Shown here: positions 38,595 to 47,270 of the stretch, one piece after another
How positions within the stretch are numbered: the first letter of the stretch is position 1
How the letters are laid out: the number at the start of each line of letters is the position of its first letter
From: a virus
Virus record (IMG/VR): IMGVR_UViG_3300046804_003014
Span: 1 to 56,509 of that record
DNA length: 56,509 nt
Direction: 5' to 3' (one strand)
Translations under genes and position numbers: made by a program
The notes under the pieces: generated by a model
The model's input: only the letters and a program-made list of their open reading frames with translations
The model's database searches: none
Told to the model about the DNA's origin: nothing

Positions 38595-40490
38595 TTACCA
38601 GAAATCATTCCAAGCAGATCCATCATAACCCTGATGTTTTCCAGTGCTGGAATTAAAGATAATCGCACCAGCAGCAACAGATGCTGGGGTAATTGCGTTT
38701 CTTTGTGCTGTTGTCAGAACTGGAGGATAGAATACACCTCTTAACGATGCTGTAAGATTCGCAAAACGTAAGTCAATTGGACCAATAGGAAGATCAGAGT
38801 TAATACCAACAGCGCCGATTCCACGAATAATCAGATTATTATTGTAGATATTTGCTTGACCAAAGACTTGAAGGGCGCCAGCATTCAGAGTACCATTTGC
38901 TGGATCATTAATTTGTCCTAATGGAGCCGTGGTTCCGATGCCAACCTTTTCAGTGATACCTACAGTACCACCAACATAAAGTCTTGGATCAAAGTTAGGA
39001 CTTGTGGTAAGAATACCAATTCTGCTAAAGAATCCTGTTTGTCCTCTTGCGTCCAAACCAACAGCTGGAGTTGTAAGTCCAATACCGACTGAAGAAACAC
39101 CAGTTACATTCAGTTGAGAAAGTGTGGTAATTCCTGATGAGTTATTAAGATTAACATTCGCAAGAACACCGCCAGCACCACCTAGAACTGCTTTAGTTGC
39201 TCCTGATCCAATAGTAAGAGTTCCAAGTACCTCAGCACCACCGCCAAAGTAAGCGGTTCCTGTGACAGTAGAAGTTCCTACAACGTGTAAGGTATTGTCT
39301 GGATTTGTTTTACCCAGACCCAACCTACCACCGTAAGTTAAGGTCATTAACTCAGCATTGGTCTGACCATAAATCCAGTTAAAGTTTCCAGTTCCTACAC
39401 CAGCACCGCCAGCGTGAATATACTGATTAAATGAACCAGTGGATCTGTTCAGAACATCAAAAGTTCCTAGAGCATTTCCAAATCTTAATACAGTAGAACT
39501 ATTACCAAGACCTACTGATTGTCCAATACTGATTCTTGCTTCACCAGTGTTACTTAAAACTTCAACAGTTGTATTTCCATTCTTACGAACTTGAATTTCT
39601 GATGTTGGATTTGCTGTTCCAACTCCAATCAATCCAGCATTAGTTGCGGTAAATCCTGTTCCACCAGTTCCAACATTCAGGGTGTTTGCGATTGTGGTGA
39701 CACCAACTGGAGATTGAATAACTTCAATCGTATCCGTTACAATTCTAGTAGCAGTAATGATGCCAACATTAATATTTGGAGTTCCTGAAAGTGATGATGC
39801 GCTTTGTGCTACACCAGTCAGGTTTCCAGTTACATTTCCTGTGACTGATCCAACAAATCCACCAGTTGCGGTGATGATTCCTGATACACTGATGTTCGCT
39901 GGAAGTTTAGCATTATCAATGGTTGGAAGGAAAGTATTAAGAATTGTTCCGTTTGTAATATTATCTGCGTTTAGATTAGTGATATTGGTTCCAAAACCAG
40001 CAAAAGCATACGCTGTGACGACTCCAGATGCCCTTATATCGCCTGTTGAATTGAATCCTACCCCTCTACCACCAGTGTTTGGATTAGCACCAATCTGGAA
40101 GGTGTTACGGGGATCTGTTGTCCCCACACCAACATTGCCGGCAGCATAGATTGATGTAAAACCAAGACCTACATCAATATCAACCCATTGTGATGTTGGG
40201 AGATTAGAAAGAGTTGCACCATTACCATAAAAAGCAGTGGCTGTAATGACGCCACTGCTTGCCGAAGCACTGATATTATTACCAACTCTAAGTTCTGTGG
40301 TTGTTGATACTCCAGTTACAAATAGATTAGTGGTAGTTACAACTCCTACCGCACGAATATTTCCATTTACATCCAATGTTTGGGTCGGAACTGTGCTTCC
40401 AATTCCGACCTGACCACCACGAACGACGAGATCATCATCATCAACCTGGACACCATCCCTAAAATTAAAAGTCTTTCTAATATTAGACAT
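38595..40490 (-). CDS. Tail fibre protein, 631 aa
   Basis: Starts MSNIRKTFNFRDGVQVDDDD, a fibre-attachment start typical of cyanophage fibres. It consists of repeated VGIGST/VGVGTTDP-type turns with V-x-G strands (for example VGIGLTTPAVGLDARG), a trimeric beta-helix shaft pattern. Ends GYDGSAWNDFW, a common C-terminal fibre tail. Likely long or side tail fibre, host contact. A GATAAATA late box is 15 bases upstream. No chaperone domain is visible. Confidence 0.88.
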   Translation of the reverse strand: MSNIRKTFNFRDGVQVDDDDLVVRGGQVGIGSTVPTQTLDVNGNIRAVGVVTTTNLFVTGVSTTTELRVGNNISASASSGVITATAFYGNGATLSNLPTSQWVDIDVGLGFTSIYAAGNVGVGTTDPRNTFQIGANPNTGGRGVGFNSTGDIRASGVVTAYAFAGFGTNITNLNADNITNGTILNTFLPTIDNAKLPANISVSGIITATGGFVGSVTGNVTGNLTGVAQSASSLSGTPNINVGIITATRIVTDTIEVIQSPVGVTTIANTLNVGTGGTGFTATNAGLIGVGTANPTSEIQVRKNGNTTVEVLSNTGEARISIGQSVGLGNSSTVLRFGNALGTFDVLNRSTGSFNQYIHAGGAGVGTGNFNWIYGQTNAELMTLTYGGRLGLGKTNPDNTLHVVGTSTVTGTAYFGGGAEVLGTLTIGSGATKAVLGGAGGVLANVNLNNSSGITTLSQLNVTGVSSVGIGLTTPAVGLDARGQTGFFSRIGILTTSPNFDPRLYVGGTVGITEKVGIGTTAPLGQINDPANGTLNAGALQVFGQANIYNNNLIIRGIGAVGINSDLPIGPIDLRFANLTASLRGVFYPPVLTTAQRNAITPASVAAGAIIFNSSTGKHQGYDGSAWNDFW

Positions 40491-40503
40491 CTTGGTTTTT
40501 TAG

Positions 40504-43500
40504 TTATTTATCGTTCAGTTTTTGCTGAAGATCATCAACTTTATGAGAAAGTTCCTTGATCGCTTCAATCAGAAGTGGTGTGATCTTTTCATATTGGACT
40601 GCCTTGAATCCATTCTCTCTTGTTGTGACAATTTCTGGAAGAACCTTCTCAATTTCCTGTGCGATGACACCAATGTCTCTACCAGTATGTGAAGATTGAT
40701 TATTCCAATCAAAACTGTTTCCACTGATAGAAAGAACCTTCGCAAGTGGATCTTCAATTGGAGTAATATTGTCCTTCAATCTTTCGTCAGAACTGTAGAA
40801 TGCTGTAATATCGTCAGTTACATTCAAGCTTCCAGTGATGATCGTGTTATCATTAATGTTAAGTTGACCACCATTGCTGTCCAGAGTCAGTTGTCCAGTT
40901 GAAGTGTCAATTGTGTTGTCACCAGCAACACCAATTCTGATGTTATCAATTGTCGCACCATCATTGGCATCAATCAGATTGTTGAATGTACTGACGCCCG
41001 TGATTGTCATACCACGGGACACGCCGAATGTTCCTGCTACAGAAACATTTCCACCAACGTTCAAGTTCTTTTCAAGTCCAAGACCACCATCAACAATCAG
41101 AGCACCAGTATCTTTGTTGGTTGAGTTTGTTGTGTTAGTGATCTCAACAGTATTATTAATCTTCAGAGATCCGTTGATGATGGTGTCATCATTAATCTTG
41201 ATTTCTTGGTTGAAAGTAACAGGTCCATCAAATTGTGAAAGAACTGTGCCAGAGTTTCCACCCTCAACAATCAATCTCTCTTTAATAACAACCTCATCAA
41301 ATACAACAGATAATCTTGAAGGATCTTGTCCAGTGATTGTTGGAGTTGGAATATCAAAGGTCTTCTGTTCGCCAGAGGATGATGAATACTTGGTATTGCC
41401 GATGAAGAAGTCTCCATCACTGTTCATACCAGTATAAACAACGGTTCCACAAGATCTTTCTTGTGCCTGAACGAGGAAGTCTTCTCTTTCTGTCAGAGTT
41501 TTGACTTGAACTTGTGGTAGACCAGTTGAATAGTTACCAGGACCATAACCAAGGTATTCAAAGGTATGTCCAGAAGCACGAATGATAGATGGTCTACGGA
41601 ATTCAACTGCAAGTGGTTTGATTTTTTTAATCAGTGATCCACCAGAATGATTCTGTTTTGTAGTTCCTAGAGCACCACGAATGACTGTAACTTCATTAAG
41701 ACTTGCACCAGACAATGTAGAGCTGGTGATTCTCATAATCTCATTATCAATCTGAATATAAGATCCAAGTGGGAATCTTGTTACTGTTCCAATTCCAGAA
41801 TTGGTTGTCTGAACGTGGAATGTAGTATCGTTTGTGACGTTTGAGAGTAGAGTTAGGGTTTCTCCACCATAGAACGAAATACCACGAGCACCTAGACTTT
41901 CTGTTGAAGAATCAGATGTTCCTTCATTTGCCGATAAACCGTGCCTCAAGATATAAAGAGGAGACAGAGATCTATTAGTTGTTGCTGAGAACGTATTAAC
42001 ACCAACTCTTTCCTTGACTAGGAAGTCCCCAATATTATTATTTGAACTATCTAGAACTCTAAATCTATTTCCGGATACAAGAGCATGACCTGATGAACAA
42101 TTAAATGTGGTGACTCCACTTACAGAGTCATAAGAACTTGTTGAGACACGAATGGATGGTCCAAGATCAATCGCATATTGGTTTGTTGTGATTCTTGGAT
42201 CACCATTTGTAATCGCAATCGCAACTGTTGTGGTTGAAGGAACCGACGAGATTCTGTAGTAACCATCAGAGGTGGTTCCAATACCAGTAATTTGAAGAAC
42301 ATCACCAATGTTTGTAGAAATGCCAGAAGTTGTAACGGTAAGTCCAGCACCTGTTCCACCACCGATCAGTGATGTATCAAAGTCAAGTTGTTCATTGTTC
42401 GTGTATCCTGAACCACCATCAATGATTTCTGCTGATCTAATACTTCCACCAGAAATAGTGACTTTTGCTGTTGCACCATCCCAGTTGCTGGTTCCATCAT
42501 TAAACAGTTTGACGTTATAGAAGGTTCCGTTTGTATATCCAGAACCACCTGTCAGAGCACTGTAAGTAATAATTCCACTAAATCCGTGCTCTCTTTCAAA
42601 TGTAATTGTGGCAATACCAGCAGTGGCACTTGTAAATGAAGTGGAAACACCAGAGATCTTAAGACCAATACCAAAATCTCTGACAAATTTATCGGTTGCT
42701 TCTCTGGTAATACTCTTCTTCAGATCATTGGTTGAAACATCGCCAAGAGGACTTCTCTTCGCAAATGTTTTTGCTGATCTTGGATTATCATCTACATTAT
42801 CTTTGTCAAGTTGTGGATAGAGATCTACGACATTTTGACTATACTTAAGACCCGTGAACTCAGTTGGAATCGCATTATCTGCTTTCAGAACATAGAGATG
42901 ATAGATTCCATCTTGAGTGTTATAGATGTAAGGAGTGATGACTTCACTTCTATAAACATAGTAGTTGGACTTAAGATCATTTCTCTCAAATCTTGGTAGA
43001 GCCGTGCTTCTTGTAGATACATCGTTTGTGAATGTTCCTACGCTATGAGTAGTTCCATTTACATCAGTGGTTGAATATTGGAATCTCTTATCATCAATAA
43101 TTGATGTAACTTCAAATGTTCCATTGTATCCAACATCATTTGTTCCAGCAGTGTTTGTAGTACTGGTTACGTTACGGACAATAATTTGCTCACCAACATT
43201 TAGATTGTGTGGAAGTTCTGCGAGAACTGTTACTGTGTTGGTAGAAACAGAACAAGTGCTAATGAATCTTGGATTTCTGTTGTAAGCATAATCTGTATCA
43301 CTGATTGATGTGAGCGTAAAGTCATTGTTTGTTCTAGCACCAGTGCTGCTAGATTCTTGAATGATAAATCCTTCGCTAGGATTTTTTGCGTTAATTGATT
43401 CTTTTGGAATAACTGCACGAACCTTATAGAGTTTTTCGTCCAGAGATCTTGGATCATCCTTTCTCTTGACAAAAGATACATTGGTTCTTGAAGTCAGATT

Positions 43501-45792
43501 TGCGACTCCCTGAGAAGCAATCGCAGAATAGATTTGGTTGTTTGATTGTGCTTTTACGAACCAGTTAGAGCGTAAAGTATCCCATTGAACTGGAGATCCA
43601 ATATCTCCAGCACTCTTATCAGAAACTCTACTTACAATACTGAGTTTTGATCCACCATAAACAGTGATCGCAGATCCATTTTCTGCGTTTGTTTGTGATG
43701 ATGCGAGTTTGATTTCGGTGGACGATTGGCGAATCGCATAATAAAGAGTATTGTCTAGAATGTTTTCTGGTAGATCACCATCATCGCTGAAGATTCTAAT
43801 TGTTTCACCAGTCTGAATCTGGTGTGTTCCAAGCGTAAAGATATTAGATGTTGGACCAGAAAGAACAGGATAGTTCTTTTCTGATACACTTCCCCCTTGA
43901 GCAATAGTTGTTCCTGATCCAAGAACATTGTCAAGCATACAGATTGATGCTTCGCTTGTTCCTGAACCAATATTTACATACAGTTTATCATTCTGTCTGG
44001 CACCAATTCTATAACCTTGAATGATGATTGGTGGAGCATCGTCCTGGTCATTGTATCCAAACAGATACAGGTGACTTGAAATACCAACAGAGGTTGTCAG
44101 TCCAACATCAAGTGAGATCCAGTCAATATTAACCTCTTCTTCTACATTTGCTCTTGGAGTAATGATAGAGGTTATATAGGCATTATTATCTTTCGCAAAT
44201 GCTTCTTTTTTGAATCCGTCTGCTGCCAGTGAGATCTGACCGAAGTTGGAGTTGGAGTTGGTGATAGAACCATCACCACCAGATTGAGCATCAAAGTGTT
44301 TGTTGAAACCAATCGCAAACACAGAAACGATCTGAACGAACGCATCGTTAGTGATTTTGATGTGACTTGTTTCCCAACCGTGTCTATAAATTGCGTCAGC
44401 ATCTAAGTGATAGACTGTTGCTGGATCAAGAGATGATGCTGCTGCAGAAAGAGCAGATCCCTTTGTTAAGTTAACAGTCAGACCTTCATAGAGTCTAGAA
44501 GTCTTATTGTATTTTACGAATGAACGGTCGTCTTTTTGTAGCGAAACAGCAGTAAACTGTGCGACAACCATTGAACGGAAACCAGATGCCTTGCTACCAT
44601 CTGCGTGCATTCCATTCATACCCCATACGGATCTCAGAGATACGTTGAAAACGTATGGAGAAGCACCTGAAACAGTATCAGTTTCAATGGTTACTGTTCC
44701 AGAGGCAACACCTGGAGATGCTGGGAGATTGTCTCTAACAAATGGAAGCAGGTATGTAAACTGGGTAGCACTGATTACATTCTGAACTTTGGTTGAGATG
44801 TTATAATCTAGAGTGCTGATTCCATTGATCTTGATTGGGGTTCCAGCAGTGAATCCGTGTGCTGAACTGGTTGTTACGGTAATAACAGTTCCTGGGGTTG
44901 ATCCATCTCCAGAAATAATCGCAGAGATATTGACTGGATCAGGAGCAAAAGCACCAACAATTTCCCATTCTGGACGCTGTTTTGCGAATCCAAGAGTATC
45001 TGATGGGTACTTTTGATCAATATCTCTACCAGACGCACTGTTAAATGCGTTTGATAGTTTGCTGTAATACATGTCAAGATCGGTGATCGCATATCCTTGT
45101 GGGACATTGACACCATCAGCATACTCAAAACAAGTCAGTTTGTGGTGAGAGAAAGTTGGTTTTGACTGATTATTTGATGAGAAATCAGCATCATCGGTAT
45201 AAACCAGACCAGTTTCATCACCATCAAACAGAGAGAACTGCCAGAAGTAACAAGCACCAGTAATTCTAAAGATTGCTGACTTTGCTACGCTAGTATCAGT
45301 TGGGTTTGGAACATATTTTGGACGCAGTTTGGTCTTTCTTAGGTCAAGACCAACAATAGATGTGCCTCTAGGAACAACGACACCACCATTGATACTGTTA
45401 AACTTATAGAGAATATTGTCGTTCTGGGTTAAATCAAAATTAGATGATAGTGTAAGAGACAGAGTATCTTGTGCTGCGGTCTCTGCTCCTGATGGTGATA
45501 CAGCAGTTGCTACACCACCTACATCTTTAATCGCAAAACCAGGTCTGTTGTCAATGACGTGCTCGCCAGGAAACAGAAGAATGGTTGTCTTTTCGGTAAT
45601 ATCGTTATTGCTGCCTCTTAAGTATGAGAATCTTGCTGACTCAAGAAGGGCTCTTTGAATTGTTTTAAAAGGTTGGGTTAGGGAGTTTCCCTGATTTGAA
45701 ATACTATCAGTAGCATCAATGTCATTTGGGTTAACATAGAGAATTCTTCCCTCTGTATTCTTAACAAAATTCTCTAACTTGTTGAGAGGCAT
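40504..45792 (-). CDS. Large tail fibre with S74 intramolecular chaperone, 1,762 aa
   Basis: N-terminus MPLNKLENFVKNTEGRILYV then NPNDIDATDSISNQGNSL is the usual start of long cyanophage fibre proteins. The middle contains Ser/Thr/Gly beta structure with GGSGYTNGT repeats. The last 90 residues hold SSDERLKDNI, a GRDIGVIAQEIEKVLPEIV block and a coiled coil: the endosialidase C-terminal chaperone (Peptidase S74), which folds the trimer and cleaves itself off at the Ser-Asp-Glu-Arg region. A GATAAATA box at 45825-45832 precedes it. Likely receptor-binding fibre or structural spike. Confidence 0.92.
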   Translation of the reverse strand: MPLNKLENFVKNTEGRILYVNPNDIDATDSISNQGNSLTQPFKTIQRALLESARFSYLRGSNNDITEKTTILLFPGEHVIDNRPGFAIKDVGGVATAVSPSGAETAAQDTLSLTLSSNFDLTQNDNILYKFNSINGGVVVPRGTSIVGLDLRKTKLRPKYVPNPTDTSVAKSAIFRITGACYFWQFSLFDGDETGLVYTDDADFSSNNQSKPTFSHHKLTCFEYADGVNVPQGYAITDLDMYYSKLSNAFNSASGRDIDQKYPSDTLGFAKQRPEWEIVGAFAPDPVNISAIISGDGSTPGTVITVTTSSAHGFTAGTPIKINGISTLDYNISTKVQNVISATQFTYLLPFVRDNLPASPGVASGTVTIETDTVSGASPYVFNVSLRSVWGMNGMHADGSKASGFRSMVVAQFTAVSLQKDDRSFVKYNKTSRLYEGLTVNLTKGSALSAAASSLDPATVYHLDADAIYRHGWETSHIKITNDAFVQIVSVFAIGFNKHFDAQSGGDGSITNSNSNFGQISLAADGFKKEAFAKDNNAYITSIITPRANVEEEVNIDWISLDVGLTTSVGISSHLYLFGYNDQDDAPPIIIQGYRIGARQNDKLYVNIGSGTSEASICMLDNVLGSGTTIAQGGSVSEKNYPVLSGPTSNIFTLGTHQIQTGETIRIFSDDGDLPENILDNTLYYAIRQSSTEIKLASSQTNAENGSAITVYGGSKLSIVSRVSDKSAGDIGSPVQWDTLRSNWFVKAQSNNQIYSAIASQGVANLTSRTNVSFVKRKDDPRSLDEKLYKVRAVIPKESINAKNPSEGFIIQESSSTGARTNNDFTLTSISDTDYAYNRNPRFISTCSVSTNTVTVLAELPHNLNVGEQIIVRNVTSTTNTAGTNDVGYNGTFEVTSIIDDKRFQYSTTDVNGTTHSVGTFTNDVSTRSTALPRFERNDLKSNYYVYRSEVITPYIYNTQDGIYHLYVLKADNAIPTEFTGLKYSQNVVDLYPQLDKDNVDDNPRSAKTFAKRSPLGDVSTNDLKKSITREATDKFVRDFGIGLKISGVSTSFTSATAGIATITFEREHGFSGIITYSALTGGSGYTNGTFYNVKLFNDGTSNWDGATAKVTISGGSIRSAEIIDGGSGYTNNEQLDFDTSLIGGGTGAGLTVTTSGISTNIGDVLQITGIGTTSDGYYRISSVPSTTTVAIAITNGDPRITTNQYAIDLGPSIRVSTSSYDSVSGVTTFNCSSGHALVSGNRFRVLDSSNNNIGDFLVKERVGVNTFSATTNRSLSPLYILRHGLSANEGTSDSSTESLGARGISFYGGETLTLLSNVTNDTTFHVQTTNSGIGTVTRFPLGSYIQIDNEIMRITSSTLSGASLNEVTVIRGALGTTKQNHSGGSLIKKIKPLAVEFRRPSIIRASGHTFEYLGYGPGNYSTGLPQVQVKTLTEREDFLVQAQERSCGTVVYTGMNSDGDFFIGNTKYSSSSGEQKTFDIPTPTITGQDPSRLSVVFDEVVIKERLIVEGGNSGTVLSQFDGPVTFNQEIKINDDTIINGSLKINNTVEITNTTNSTNKDTGALIVDGGLGLEKNLNVGGNVSVAGTFGVSRGMTITGVSTFNNLIDANDGATIDNIRIGVAGDNTIDTSTGQLTLDSNGGQLNINDNTIITGSLNVTDDITAFYSSDERLKDNITPIEDPLAKVLSISGNSFDWNNQSSHTGRDIGVIAQEIEKVLPEIVTTRENGFKAVQYEKITPLLIEAIKELSHKVDDLQQKLNDK
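40505..40512 (-). promoter_or_regulatory. Late promoter box of the 631-aa tail fibre
   Basis: GATAAATA on the minus strand, 15 bases before the ATG at 40490 and overlapping the end of the large fibre gene. Confidence 0.6.
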
Positions 45793-45824
45793 CGGATTAT
45801 ATTCGCCAAAATATTTCTATCTTT

Positions 45825-45832
45825 TATTTATC
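45825..45832 (-). promoter_or_regulatory. Late promoter box of the large tail fibre
   Basis: GATAAATA on the minus strand, about 33 bases before ATG 45792. Confidence 0.6.
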
Positions 45833-46130
45833 CCATTAAATCTTCCTCGTCATACGCAATAACATCGTCTGGCATATCCTCTGGATTCTCCAATTCCACT
45901 GGGAAAAAGCAGGGATGAACCTCTTCGTCTATCAAATAAAAAGAAGTTCGGTATAAGTCTTCTGGTTCAAATGATCTGTTCTTGTCCGCTGCTCTACACA
46001 AATCCTGATCATATAAATGTCCATCAGGCATCTCATCAAACGTAAAAGGGACATGATTAATGAAATACATTTTCACAATCATACTGCCATTATTGTACCA
46101 GCAGTATGCGTGATCTATGCGATAAGACAT
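45828..46130 (-). CDS. Acidic hypothetical protein, 100 aa
   Basis: MSYRIDHAYCWYNNGSMIVK, then FDEMPDGHLYDQDLCRAADK and an acidic tail (IAYDEEDLMG). Preceded by a late-type AATAAATA at 46151-46158. Lies directly before the large fibre, so it may be a fibre-related small protein; unproven. Confidence 0.7.
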   Translation of the reverse strand: MSYRIDHAYCWYNNGSMIVKMYFINHVPFTFDEMPDGHLYDQDLCRAADKNRSFEPEDLYRTSFYLIDEEVHPCFFPVELENPEDMPDDVIAYDEEDLMG

Positions 46131-46150
46131 AGGAAAATTCCCATATCTTG

Positions 46151-46158
46151 TATTTATT
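46151..46158 (-). promoter_or_regulatory. Late-type promoter box before the 100-aa gene
   Basis: AATAAATA on the minus strand, 20 bases before ATG 46130; overlaps the end of the HNH gene. Confidence 0.5.
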
Positions 46159-46477
46159 TTTCATTGTGAATGTATCGATGACAATTAGCACAGACACATA
46201 TACACTTGGTTATCTCTTCTTGTAAAGATTGATAGTTTCCAGACTTTATAAAATACCCTATCATTCCTTCCTTTTCTTCTGGATTTATATGATGTAAGTC
46301 CATAACGTAATGTGGATGTTCTTCGCCACATCTAGCACAAGGGACATTTTTAGCGTCTATAACCATTTGTTTTCTTTTTTGTAAAGATACATCTCCTTTT
46401 TTTCCAGACTTCTCATATTTTTTCTGGGCCCAAAGTCTCTGTGCTTCTCTTTGCTTTTCTTTATCTTTGTAAGGCAT
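46154..46477 (-). CDS. HNH endonuclease, free-standing
   Basis: 107 aa. A basic head (KDKEKQREAQRLWAQKKYEK), then zinc pair Cys47-Ala-Arg-Cys50, the HNH core DLHHINPEEKE with His62-His63, and second pair CICVCANCHRYIH. Complete HNH catalytic core. Freestanding HNH genes next to tRNAs and tail genes behave as homing endonucleases in T-even phages, so this is likely mobile. Confidence 0.88.
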   Translation of the reverse strand: MPYKDKEKQREAQRLWAQKKYEKSGKKGDVSLQKRKQMVIDAKNVPCARCGEEHPHYVMDLHHINPEEKEGMIGYFIKSGNYQSLQEEITKCICVCANCHRYIHNEK

Positions 46478-46523
46478 AGGGTTCGATATAACTAATAGTT
46501 ATTTAGAACCTTTTATATTATAA

Positions 46524-46598
46524 TAGCGGTGGCGAGATTCGAACTCGCACTGTATTGATTTTAAGTCAACTGCCTGCTGCCGATTGGGCTACACCGCC
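46524..46598 (-). tRNA. tRNA-Leu (anticodon TAA)
   Basis: Acceptor arms GGCGGTG / CACCGCT (first pair G-T), U8-A9, T arm GCGAG-TTCGAAT-CTCGC, and a 7-base anticodon loop CTTAAAA giving TAA. CCA is not encoded. Reads UUA, which AT-rich phages use more than their hosts do. Confidence 0.9.
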
Positions 46599-46637
46599 AA
46601 TGAGACCATAATAACTCAAAGAGTCTTTATGGTCAAG

Positions 46638-46711
46638 TGCCCGTTAGTGGAATTGAACCACTCTAAATTCGATTATGAGTCGAGTCCTTTCAACCAGATA
46701 GGTAAACGGGC
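46638..46711 (-). tRNA. tRNA with CAT anticodon (Met or lysidine-type Ile)
   Basis: 74 nt. Acceptor arms GCCCGTT / AACGGGC are perfect; T arm AGTGG-TTCAATT-CCACT; anticodon loop CTCATAA. CAT may be elongator Met or tRNA-Ile2 with lysidine; identity cannot be decided by eye. Confidence 0.85.
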
Positions 46712-46715
46712 ACGA

Positions 46716-46803
46716 TACGAGTGCCTGGATTCGAACCAGGTCAAAGCCGCTAATCTGGCGGAAAGGCGTTATAAGTGCCCTCTGACTACCAAGTCTCACT
46801 CGC
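46716..46803 (-). tRNA. Class II tRNA-like gene, apparent TAT anticodon
   Basis: 88 nt. Acceptor GCGAGTG / CACTCGT, T arm CCTGG-TTCGAAT-CCAGG, and a long variable arm with CCGC/GCGG stem as in Leu, Ser or Tyr tRNAs. The 7-base loop CTTATAA gives TAT, with an A-C mismatch closing the anticodon stem and A instead of U at position 8. Odd or degenerate; specificity uncertain. Confidence 0.65.
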
Positions 46804-46813
46804 AATACAAATA

Positions 46814-46987
46814 CTACGGAGCTTCGTTGTTTAATTCGGTGTGTATTCGTATCAGTTCATCATCTGCGGGCATCATAACTGCTGCCTGCCCTGCTTCATT
46901 TACGATTCCTATGTTCTCGCCTTTCTCTACACGATTCATAAGTTCATCCCATCGTTCTTGAAACTCTTCCACAGTGAAAACTTCCAT
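46814..46987 (-). CDS. Phd/YefM-like antitoxin-type protein, 57 aa
   Basis: MEVFTVEEFQERWDELMNRV then EKGENIGIVNEAGQAAVMMP: the Phd pattern of an N-terminal (V)xEF...W/L..LL..VE.GE.I.I....G..AV..P. Such proteins bind DNA and neutralise a toxin or repress an operon. No Doc-like or other toxin gene is adjacent. Known in cyanophages as an orphan by memory. A CTAAATA late-like box lies upstream. Confidence 0.8.
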   Translation of the reverse strand: MEVFTVEEFQERWDELMNRVEKGENIGIVNEAGQAAVMMPADDELIRIHTELNNEAP

Positions 46988-47001
46988 TTTTGTTTTTGTA
47001 T

Positions 47002-47211
47002 TTAGTTGTTATCCTGACCATAGACTGCAAGGTCGGCATACTCAATCTGCTCAGGATCCAGTTGGGCGGTGACAACTTCCAGAACGTTCATAAACTCCTG
47101 AACAGTCTCACACTCTACCAGACGCTCGCTACCTTGATCGCTCAACAGAAGAAAGGAACGAGTACAGACATCAATCACAATACCTTGGACGGTTTCTTGT
47201 GCGGTGCTCAT
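47002..47211 (-). CDS. Conserved small protein, 69 aa
   Basis: MSTAQETVQGIVIDVCTRSF, then LLLSDQGSERLVECETVQEF and YADLAVYGQ. Strand-rich. Under a consensus TTGACA/TATAAT promoter, so expected to be expressed early and strongly. Recurrent in cyanophages from memory; function unknown. Confidence 0.8.
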   Translation of the reverse strand: MSTAQETVQGIVIDVCTRSFLLLSDQGSERLVECETVQEFMNVLEVVTAQLDPEQIEYADLAVYGQDNN

Positions 47212-47236
47212 TGGGGGTTTTCTTGATTACCCACAT

Positions 47237-47265
47237 ATTATAGGGCACCTAGGCGCCCCTGTCAA
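47237..47265 (-). promoter_or_regulatory. Perfect consensus promoter before the 69-aa gene
   Basis: TTGACA (47260-47265), 17-base spacer, TATAAT (47237-47242). The spacer GGGGCGCCTAGGTGCCC is a near-palindrome. Followed by GGTAATCAAG and ATG 47211. Confidence 0.9.
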
Positions 47266-47270
47266 GGGTC

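Noticed and set aside
39757-44785. Several plus-strand open frames of 70-190 codons across the tail-fibre genes (for example 39757-40149, 40874-41437)
   Set aside because: They are antisense shadows of Gly/Ser/Thr-rich fibre genes, with Pro/Val/Ile-rich low-complexity translations and no ribosome sites.
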